From NCBI RefSeq assembly GCF_903643065.1, contig NZ_CAHJWX010000150.1, positions 1 to 5,846 on the forward strand: a stretch of DNA of 5,846 nt. The letters run 5' to 3'. Positions within the stretch are counted from its first letter, which is position 1, and each line of letters opens with the position of its first letter. A program made the position numbers and the translations under genes. The stretch is from Sphingomonas bacterium. Lineage in GTDB: Bacteria > Pseudomonadota > Alphaproteobacteria > Sphingomonadales > Sphingomonadaceae. Below are positions 1 through 4,967 of the stretch, one piece after another. The notes under the pieces were generated by a model. It ran no database searches. It saw only the letters and a list, made by a program, of their open reading frames with translations, and was not told the origin of the DNA.

Positions 1-773
1 AGCGCACCTCCTGTGCTGATCTTCTAACGGGTCCGAAGGATCCAAGATCAACCTCGCTGACGATTGAGGAGAAGGCAGTCGTGGTCGCGTTCCGGGGCAC
101 ACGCTACTGCCGCTTATGACTGTCTCTACGCGCTCTAAGCGACAATCTCGCACCTGACGCGCTCGTCGTTGCACCGCTGCTTTCAGCGCCACGGCATCAG
201 CCGGCTATCCGAGGTCGATGGCGACAAGCCTGCCAAGGGCAAGTTCAAGCCGTACCCGATCGGCTACTTCCACGTCGACATCGCCGAGGTCAGGACCGCT
301 GAAGGCAAGCTCCACTTCTACTTGGCGATCGACCGCACCAGCAAGTTCGCGTTCGTCCAACTCGTGAAGAGCGCCAACCGGGTGACGGCATCGACCTTCC
401 TGTAAGCGCTGATCGCCGCCGTGCCTTACAAGATCCACACCGTCCTGACCGACAACGGTATCCAGTTCACGTTGGGCTACGCCCGCCTTCGGCCCCCGCC
501 GCGTTACGCCGACGGGCCCACGGCCCAGTACATCACGCACATGTTTGATATGCGCTGCGAAGAGAACGATATCGAGCATCGCCTCACCAAGGTAAAACAT
601 CCCTGGACCAACGGGCAGAGCCTGCCCCGGCGAAGGCCGGGGTCGAGCGGATGAACCGCACCATCAAGGAAGCCACCGTCAAACGCTACCACTACGACAC
701 GCACCGGCAGCTCGAGACACACCTCACCGACTTCATCGCCGCATACAACTGTGCCCGCCGGCTCAAGACATTG
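1..773 (+). pseudogene. IS481-family transposase remnant, frameshifted and truncated at both ends
   Basis: This is the remains of a DDE transposase that once moved an insertion sequence. The reading begins at base 3 (RTSCADLLTGPKDPRST) at the window edge and must change frame to stay homologous. A base is missing at 96-97, another at 116-117, and TAA stops lie at 136-138 and 403-405. The integrase core is still readable: GYFHVDIAEV (first D, about 265-295), VLTDNGIQF (second D, about 442-470), then HRLTKVKHPWTNGQ (577-618). A 23-base insertion at 619-641 shifts the frame, after which VERMNRTIKEATVKRYHYD resumes with the catalytic E at about 645-647. Homology stops near RRLKTL at 773. The usual C-terminal part (about 60 residues, beginning KGLTPYE) is gone and no terminal inverted repeat is visible. 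The DDE residues survive but no intact protein can be made. The family call rests on recalled IS481-type sequences and is firm at family level only. Confidence 0.88.
619..642. repeat. REP-like palindromic hairpin inserted in the transposase
   Basis: Bases 625-642 form a perfect 7-bp stem, CCCCGGC with GCCGGGG, around a GAAG loop. The segment lies exactly between TNGQ and VERMNR of the transposase, which are contiguous in the family, so 619-641 (23 bases) looks like an insertion; the last G of the stem doubles as the first base of the V codon. Hairpins of this form are scattered through sphingomonad and caulobacter genomes as I recall them, which makes a mobile REP-like unit plausible. I see no clear target duplication beyond a possible AG. 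Confidence 0.7.
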
Positions 774-861
774 TGGCCCGGCGCTCTTGAGACCACTTGG
801 TCCGTCCGATGGACAAGGTGGCAAATGCGGACATGAGCAGACGTCAGGGAAGTGTCGCATT
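774..861. repeat. Gene-free stretch with tandem imperfect inverted repeats
   Basis: Nothing between the end of transposase homology and the TolC terminator (774-959) reads as a gene. The left half holds two adjacent imperfect hairpins. At 793-821, CCAC-TTG-g-TCC pairs with GGA-CAA-g-GTGG, with two single-base bulges and a 7-base loop. At 824-861, AATGCGgACA pairs with TGTCGCATT, with one bulged G. A third pair, CTCAAGA (762-768) with TCTTGAG (785-791), straddles the transposase breakpoint. None is followed by a T-run. The function is unknown; this may be debris of the event that removed the transposase end, or chance in GC-rich DNA. Confidence 0.35.
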
Positions 862-959
862 GCCGACGCCCGAACTCGGCCGTTTCGAGCAGGATATACC
901 GCCTGGGCCGGTACGTCGCTTGGCTGATGTTTGGCGAATCACACGCCGGGAGCCCGCCA

Positions 960-991
960 CCGCTCGCGCCTCGCCCCGGCGGCGCGAGCGG
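960..991 (-). terminator. Hairpin just after the tolC stop, probable terminator
   Basis: CCGCTCGCGCC (960-970) and GGCGCGAGCGG (981-991) are perfectly complementary 11-bp arms around a 10-base loop. On the minus strand the structure begins two bases past the TolC stop codon (994-996). Its position and strength fit a 3'-end structure that ends transcription or protects the message. No U-tract follows on the minus strand (TGGCGGGC), so it is not a textbook intrinsic terminator and may instead slow RNA decay. Confidence 0.5.
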
Positions 992-993
992 CA

Positions 994-2511
994 TCAAGGC
1001 ATGGGCGCGTCGGCGCTCGTAGTTTCCGGCGCCGCCGCGCCGACGTCGGTCCGCAGTATCGAATCTTGCATCGCCGGGGTGGTCGCGTCCTGCTCGGGGG
1101 TCGCCACCGTCGAGGTGGCAATCCGCCCCGGCTCGCCATCGTCGCCATAGTCGCTCAGGCGATGACGCACTCGATTGTAATTGACGGTCGGATCGTAGAG
1201 CGGACCGGCGTCCAGCCCGAGGTCCCTCGCCTCCGCGCGGCCCATCGCGGCGAGCAGCGCGAAGCCAGCGATGTACGCGTCGTGCCCCGCAGTCGCCAGC
1301 GTCACCTGACTGTTGAGCAGTTCCTGCTCGGCGTTGAGAATGTCGAGGATCGTCCGGTTGCCGACGCTGTTCTCGGCGCGCACGCCTTTCAGGCTCATCG
1401 TGTTAGCGTCCACCGCTTTCTCAGCCGAGGCGATCACCCGCTGCGACGATCGCCATTCCGCATAGGCCGAACGGGTCTGGGCGACCACGGCGCGCTCGGT
1501 GCCGGTCGCCGCCTCGATCGACTGGCTGCGCAGCGCCTCAGCCCGGCGCACCTGCGCGCTGATGCGGCCGCCCTGGAACAGCGGCACGGTGACTGCCAAC
1601 CCCGCAGTCACCGACGTGCCCGTCTGCCCCACCTGCACGCCGGTGCCCGACCCAAGCGAGCCGAGATAGTTGTAGTAATTGCCGCCGACCACGACGCTCA
1701 GCTTCGGCAGCCGGCCCGAGCGGGCAACGGCCACGTCGAAACGGGTCGCGTCGCGCTCCTTGGCAGCGGCGAGAAGCGCCGGGTTGTCCTGCAACGCCTG
1801 ATCGACGGCGGGACGGGGCGCGCTCGGCAGCGGCGGCAGCGGCGGCGGCGGCTGAAGGTCGACGGGCGGCGAGCCCACGATGCGGATGTAGTTCTCCCGG
1901 CTGGTGATGAGCTGCGCCTCGGCGCTGTCCAGCTGCGCGCGCGCGAGCGCGAGCCGAGCTTCGGATTGCGAGACGTCCGTGCGGGTCAGCTCGCCGACGC
2001 GGAACCGGTCGCGGCTGGCCAGGAGGTTAACGTCGAGGACGTGCACGTTCTGCCGGTTGAGGCCGACGACCGCTTGGTCGCGGATCACATCCATGTACAC
2101 GCCGACCGTAGTGGTGAAGAGGTCCGATTCCGTGCCGCGCAGCGTCGCGCGTCCAGCCTCAACCCGCGTCCGGGCGGCGCGCACCGCCCCGCGTACCGCG
2201 CCACCCTGGTAGATCGGCACGGTCAGCTGCGTATTGGTGGTGGCCTGGCGCTGCGGCGAGGCGAGCGTGTTGGCCGAGGGCACGAGGTTATTCGCTAGGC
2301 CGCCATTGGCGCTGATCGAAGGGATGCCGTCGGCGCGCGCGATCGGGACCCCTTCGTCCGTCGCGCGCAGCGCCGCGCGCTGACCGGTGATCGTCGGATT
2401 GGTCCGGTACGCCTTGAGCAACGCCTCGCGCAGCGTCTCGGCCGACGCCGGGACGGCCAGGAGGGCCGCAGCGCCGGCCAACAACGGCATCCTTCCGGCT
2501 CTGCCCATCAT
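994..2511 (-). CDS. tolC: TolC-family outer-membrane efflux/secretion channel
   Basis: The product is a 505-residue TolC-type protein, expected to form a trimeric outer-membrane barrel with a periplasmic alpha-helical tunnel. It would join an inner-membrane transporter and adaptor in type I secretion or drug efflux. A signal peptide is clear: Arg-containing start, hydrophobic LLAGAAALLAV, cleavage after PASA at about residue 24. Two structural repeats follow. Each has a strand motif (TVPIYQGG, 98-105; TVPLFQGG, 308-315) and a helix-rich half (RVGELTRTDVSQSEARL, 171-187; VGNRTILDILNAEQELLN, 383-400). A proline-rich linker (about 219-234) joins them, as is usual in alphaproteobacterial members. 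The tail after about residue 450 is hydrophilic and variable. ATG codons at 2511 and 2508 are adjacent; GGAGAG lies 2 bases before the first and 5 before the second, so 2508 may be the one used. Length is normal and the frame intact. The transported substrate cannot be read from the sequence, and no transporter or adaptor gene is in view. Confidence 0.95.
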   Translation of the reverse strand: MMGRAGRMPLLAGAAALLAVPASAETLREALLKAYRTNPTITGQRAALRATDEGVPIARADGIPSISANGGLANNLVPSANTLASPQRQATTNTQLTVPIYQGGAVRGAVRAARTRVEAGRATLRGTESDLFTTTVGVYMDVIRDQAVVGLNRQNVHVLDVNLLASRDRFRVGELTRTDVSQSEARLALARAQLDSAEAQLITSRENYIRIVGSPPVDLQPPPPLPPLPSAPRPAVDQALQDNPALLAAAKERDATRFDVAVARSGRLPKLSVVVGGNYYNYLGSLGSGTGVQVGQTGTSVTAGLAVTVPLFQGGRISAQVRRAEALRSQSIEAATGTERAVVAQTRSAYAEWRSSQRVIASAEKAVDANTMSLKGVRAENSVGNRTILDILNAEQELLNSQVTLATAGHDAYIAGFALLAAMGRAEARDLGLDAGPLYDPTVNYNRVRHRLSDYGDDGEPGRIATSTVATPEQDATTPAMQDSILRTDVGAAAPETTSADAPMP

Positions 2512-2513
2512 TT

Positions 2514-2519
2514 CTCTCC
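2514..2519 (-). promoter_or_regulatory. Ribosome binding site of tolC
   Basis: GGAGAG on the minus strand is the only good Shine-Dalgarno match near the signal peptide. It excludes the upstream in-frame ATG at 2631, which would add 40 arginine-rich residues before the signal sequence. Confidence 0.7.
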
Positions 2520-2569
2520 ACAGCAGAAGCGGGACGGCGTCACGGCGGTGCGATCGCCGTTCGACGATT

Positions 2570-2596
2570 GTTATGCGCTGCCGTCGAGCCTGTCGA
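2570..2596 (-). promoter_or_regulatory. Weak candidate promoter for tolC
   Basis: In the 133-base gap between the carboxypeptidase stop and tolC, the minus strand reads TCGACA (2596-2591, 5/6 to TTGACA), a 15-base spacer, then CATAAC (2575-2570, 4/6 to TATAAT). The spacer is short and the -10 imperfect. Read-through from the carboxypeptidase gene is an equally good explanation for tolC expression. Confidence 0.22.
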
Positions 2597-2628
2597 TGGC
2601 CGCTGCCGCGCGCGGAGCCGGTTCGCCC

Positions 2629-2649
2629 CATGACGTCATGACGGTCATG
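2629..2649. repeat. CATGACGTCATG palindrome over the carboxypeptidase stop
   Basis: A perfect 12-bp palindrome, CATGACGTCATG, occupies 2629-2640. CATGAC recurs at 2638-2643 and GGTCATG follows at 2643-2649, giving overlapping half-sites. The array covers the stop codon of the carboxypeptidase gene (2645-2647) and lies about 120 bases upstream of the tolC start. It could bind a dimeric regulator of tolC, but the function is not shown. Confidence 0.3.
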
Positions 2650-3487
2650 GGTGGCGGGAGCGGGGACGGGCAGGGGATGTGAAACCCGCTTCCAGCAGAT
2701 TGGCGACGAGCAGGTCGCGCGCTGCCGCGGTCGGCGCGCCGAGCACCACGACGATCACCCGTCTACCTTCCCGCCGGGCGGAGGCGGCGAGGTTGAAGCC
2801 GGCGGGCACCGTGTAGCCGGTCTTGATGCCGTCGACGCCCGGCACCTTGCCGAGCAGCCGGTTGTGGTTGGGCCGCGTCCGACCTTGCCAGCGGATCGCG
2901 TGAAGCGAGAACACGCGGTAGCGGTCCGAGCGCGCCGCAAGTCGGCGGGCGAGCAGCGCCATGTCGCGCGCGGTGCTGGTGCCGCCACCTGGCGCGAGCC
3001 CGGTCGCGTTGCCGAACCGCGTCGCCGTCATGCCCAATTGCGCGGCGCGACGGTTCATCGCGGCCACGAACGCCGCCTCGTTGCCCGCCAGCCGTTCCGC
3101 CAGCGCCACGGCGACGTCGTTGGCGGATATCACGGCGATCACCTTGATCGCGGCGCGCACGCTTATCCGGGCCCCGGCGGCGAGCCCCAGGCGCGAGGGC
3201 GGCTGCCGGGCGCCGTGCGCCGTCATGGTCAGGAAGTCGCCCGCATGCAGGTGCCCGGCGTCCATCGCCTCGAACGCGAGCAGCAGTGTCATCATCTTGG
3301 CCAGCGACGCCGGCGGGCGCACGCGGGTCGCCGCGGCCGCGAACAGCAGCCTACCGCCGTCGGCGTCAATCACCAGTTCGGACACTGGCACGTCGCGGTG
3401 CGTGGTATCGGCCCGCGCCGCGGTGCCGGACAGGAACGCGACGCAGGCGAGCGACATCGCCCGATATACGTTCCCCATGGACGCCAT
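2645..3487 (-). CDS. D-alanyl-D-alanine carboxypeptidase, peptidase family S11 (PBP5-like, short form)
   Basis: The enzyme removes the terminal D-alanine from peptidoglycan pentapeptides in the periplasm and so limits cross-linking. All three penicillin-binding signatures are present: SLAK (nucleophile Ser61, Lys64), SAN (121-123) and KTG (222-224, within GVDGIKTGYTVPAGFNL). FGNATGL (158-164) is a further family motif. A signal peptide runs to ARA at about residue 26. The protein is 280 residues, while E. coli PBP5 is about 400. The sequence ends soon after the catalytic domain (LLEAGFTSPARPRSRHP), so the beta-rich C-terminal domain and the membrane-anchoring amphipathic helix are absent. It is probably soluble in the periplasm unless the signal peptide is retained. 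The start is uncertain: ATG at 3487 or 3478, neither with a strong ribosome site. It lies 93 bases downstream of the frameshifted membrane gene and upstream of tolC on the same strand. It corresponds functionally to the DacA/DacC/DacD group, but no specific symbol is justified. Confidence 0.93.
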   Translation of the reverse strand: MASMGNVYRAMSLACVAFLSGTAARADTTHRDVPVSELVIDADGGRLLFAAAATRVRPPASLAKMMTLLLAFEAMDAGHLHAGDFLTMTAHGARQPPSRLGLAAGARISVRAAIKVIAVISANDVAVALAERLAGNEAAFVAAMNRRAAQLGMTATRFGNATGLAPGGGTSTARDMALLARRLAARSDRYRVFSLHAIRWQGRTRPNHNRLLGKVPGVDGIKTGYTVPAGFNLAASARREGRRVIVVVLGAPTAAARDLLVANLLEAGFTSPARPRSRHP

Positions 3488-3502
3488 GCCCCGCCATGCC
3501 CG

Positions 3503-3517
3503 CCGGACGCGGTCCGG
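3503..3517. repeat. Short perfect inverted repeat upstream of the carboxypeptidase
   Basis: CCGGAC (3503-3508) and GTCCGG (3512-3517) flank a 3-base centre, in the 93-base gap between the membrane-protein pseudogene and the carboxypeptidase start. It could be a weak 3' hairpin of the former or an operator of the latter. No T-run is present on either side. Confidence 0.3.
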
Positions 3518-3580
3518 ACAAGAACGAGATCGGGCGGATCGGCGAAACTCCAGGATACGGCTCCGACGATCCGGGAGGAA

Positions 3581-4201
3581 CTATGCCGGACGGATGTAGC
3601 GGCCCTGGCAACCAGTCGATCGCTCCTTGCGGAAACGACGCCACGCCAGCAGCGCGGCGATCACATCCAGCGCGATCGCGCCCATCTCGGCCACGAGATT
3701 GACGGTGATCCCCATCGCGCCCCGTCCCAGCAGGATATCCACGTCGTGGAGCGACGCTGCCCGGACGAGGACGAAGCGCAAAGCAGCACGGTGTTCAGGG
3801 TCGCGACGATCGCCCACGGCCCCGCACGGCGGATGACCAGGTACAGGAGGCTGCAAAGCACGGTCGCGATCGCGACGATGACGACGATGAGGTCGCGTTG
3901 CAAGTGGCGGCGTTCGCCATACCATCCCTGCTGCCTCGCCACGACGCGGCCAACGACGGTCATCAACGTTTGAATGTCGATCTGCTTGTTCAGTCGCAGC
4001 AGGAACAGAACAACGGCGAGCGTCAGCCAGACACGGCGCTGCGCTCTGGCCCTGAAGAAGGCGGCGGGACCCGGGCGAGCCGGAGCGACGGCATTCCTAG
4101 CGTTCCGCGCGCACAGCAGCGTCGCTAGGAAGTAGCAGAGGGACGGTAATCCATCCGAAAGGGGTTGCACTGGCCAGCGTGGGAGACCAACCGTTGATCA
4201 T
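3581..4201 (-). pseudogene. Frameshifted multi-pass inner-membrane protein of unknown function
   Basis: No single frame covers this gene. The middle is read in the frame ending at 3661: a hydrophobic segment (YFLATLLC), a second (WLTLAVVLFLLRLNKQIDIQ), a loop GWYGERRHLQRD, a third (LIVVIVAIATVLCSLLYLVI), and WAIVATLNTVLL. Near 3780-3783 (minus GCTTTGCG) the frame must move to the one ending at 3581, giving LRFVLVRAASLHDVD and a last membrane segment (VAEMGAIALDVIAALLAW). This fits loss of one base in the T-run. A second shift near 4143-4150 would join an N-terminal piece, MINGWSPTLASATPFGWITV, whose ATG at 4201 has GGAG 8 bases upstream. The LNKQ-D-QT motif and the VRAxSxHxVD motif recall an uncharacterised membrane family of alphaproteobacteria, which I cannot name. 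Sequencing error is the alternative to decay. Confidence 0.6.
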
Positions 4202-4209
4202 CCGCGATG

Positions 4210-4213
4210 CTCC
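4210..4213 (-). promoter_or_regulatory. Ribosome binding site supporting the 4201 start of the membrane gene
   Basis: Minus-strand GGAG lies 8 bases before ATG 4201. The alternative GTG at 4170 has no comparable site, which favours the longer, twice-frameshifted version of the membrane gene. Confidence 0.4.
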
Positions 4214-4251
4214 ATGCGCGATGGCCAGCGTCGAGCCAACCGGACAGCCCT

Positions 4252-4288
4252 ATCCGTCGTAACACTGACGACACGGATTTGAAATCCG
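4252..4288. promoter_or_regulatory. Overlapping, mutually exclusive inverted repeats in the divergent intergenic region
   Basis: The 189 bases between the leftward membrane gene (4201) and the rightward HNH gene (4391) contain two inverted repeats that share an arm. ATCCG-TCGT (4252-4260) can pair with ACGA-ca-CGGAT (4268-4278). The same CGGAT begins a near-perfect palindrome, CGGATTT-G-AAATCCG (4274-4288). On the minus strand the second one reads as a 7-base loop TTTCAAA on a GCGGA/TCCGT stem, resembling a selenocysteine tRNA anticodon arm, but the rest of a tRNA is missing. A DNA-binding operator is the plainest reading. No convincing -35/-10 pair was found for either gene, although TCTAAT (4342-4347, +) resembles a -10. 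Confidence 0.35.
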
Positions 4289-4390
4289 CCCTTCTGCTCT
4301 GCAGCAATTCTCAAAGGTCGCGGGCGGCATCCCGTCGACGATCTAATTTTAACGAATGACGCGCCGTTTCCGCTTGGCGGCGAATCGCGC

Positions 4391-4858
4391 GTGATTCATA
4401 AAATCAGGATGCCGATCAGACCCGAGAACCGCTGGCTCTACCCGATCGACTGGCCGCAACTGTCCGACGCGATCCGCTTCGGGCGCGCCGGCTCGCGGTG
4501 CGAGCGGTGCGGCCGGCCGCATCGGGTCCATGTGGCACATCTGGGCGACGGACGGTGGTGGGACGCGGACGCGCGGCGCTGGCGATGCGGTCGCGGACGG
4601 CGGATCGCGATGGGCGAGCGCATCGCGCTCGCCCGCGTGCGGACGACTTACGTTGTGCTCGCCTGCGCGCATCTCGACCATGATCCGGGCAACAACGCGG
4701 CCGCGAACTTGGCCGCGCTGTGCCAGCGATGCCACATGCTCCATGACGCGGCCGAGCATCGCTGGCAGCGTTGGTGGAACGTCTTCAGCCGGCGGGCCCT
4801 GCGCGACCTGTTTGAAGATCCACGCTTCGCGCGCCGACGTCTGGCGGGGCGGGATTGA
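4391..4858 (+). CDS. Small zinc-binding HNH-like protein
   Basis: The 155-residue product has a treble-clef/HNH layout. The first zinc knuckle is CERC (Cys37, Cys40). The core then reads CAHLDHDPGNNAAANL followed by LCQRCHMLHD, with His94 and His97, Asn106, a second knuckle Cys111/Cys114, then His115 and His118. HNH nucleases use such His and Asn residues around a metal to cut DNA, while the cysteines bind structural zinc. Between the halves is a Trp/Gly-rich stretch (HLGDGRWWDADARRW, 50-64), and the C-terminus is basic and aromatic (HRWQRWWNVF, 123-132). Similar small proteins recur in alphaproteobacteria, often labelled hypothetical or HNH, as I recall. Start choice is open: GTG 4391 has a weak GGCGG 9 bases upstream, while ATG 4409 (MPIRPENRWLYP) matches how I recall relatives beginning but lacks a ribosome site. 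Nuclease activity is inferred from the motif. No methylase, terminase or other partner is in view. Confidence 0.82.
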   Translation: MIHKIRMPIRPENRWLYPIDWPQLSDAIRFGRAGSRCERCGRPHRVHVAHLGDGRWWDADARRWRCGRGRRIAMGERIALARVRTTYVVLACAHLDHDPGNNAAANLAALCQRCHMLHDAAEHRWQRWWNVFSRRALRDLFEDPRFARRRLAGRD

Positions 4859-4917
4859 CAAACTCGACCGTCGGACAATCGCGGCTTCGATCCCATCCGC
4901 AAGTATCCGACGACGCC

Positions 4918-4956
4918 TTGACCGGGCGGTTTGACCATCCCCGGCGGTTATGTAAT
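4918..4956 (+). promoter_or_regulatory. TTGACC direct repeat and possible promoter before the right-edge gene
   Basis: TTGACC occurs at 4918-4923 and again at 4931-4936, 13 bases apart. The second copy (5/6 to the -35 consensus) is followed after 14 bases by TGTAAT (4951-4956, 5/6 to the -10 consensus). The spacer is shorter than the usual 16-18 bases, so this is only a candidate. It lies in the 109-base gap between the HNH stop and the next start. Confidence 0.25.
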
Positions 4957-4967
4957 CATACGTCCTC

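Noticed and set aside
1825..1854. GGC/GGCAGC triplet tract
   Set aside because: It encodes the proline-rich linker between the two TolC repeats, normal for these proteins, so it is not an independent repeat element.
931..2298. 455-codon open frame on the + strand
   Set aside because: It is exactly antisense to tolC, is dominated by Arg, Ala and Gly, and has no motif. Long antisense frames are expected in high-GC genes with strong third-position bias.
3573..3702. 39-codon + strand frame from ATG 3583, with GGGAGGA just upstream
   Set aside because: The ribosome-site match is good, but the frame is antisense to the tail of the membrane pseudogene, is low in hydrophobic residues and looks like chance.
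2651..3973. 440-codon open frame on the + strand
   Set aside because: It lies antisense to the carboxypeptidase gene and the membrane pseudogene, is rich in Arg, Gly and His, and has no domain.
4160..4330. Complete tRNA-Sec gene on the minus strand
   Set aside because: Only the anticodon arm resembles tRNA. I could not find a matching acceptor stem, D-arm or a proper T-loop.
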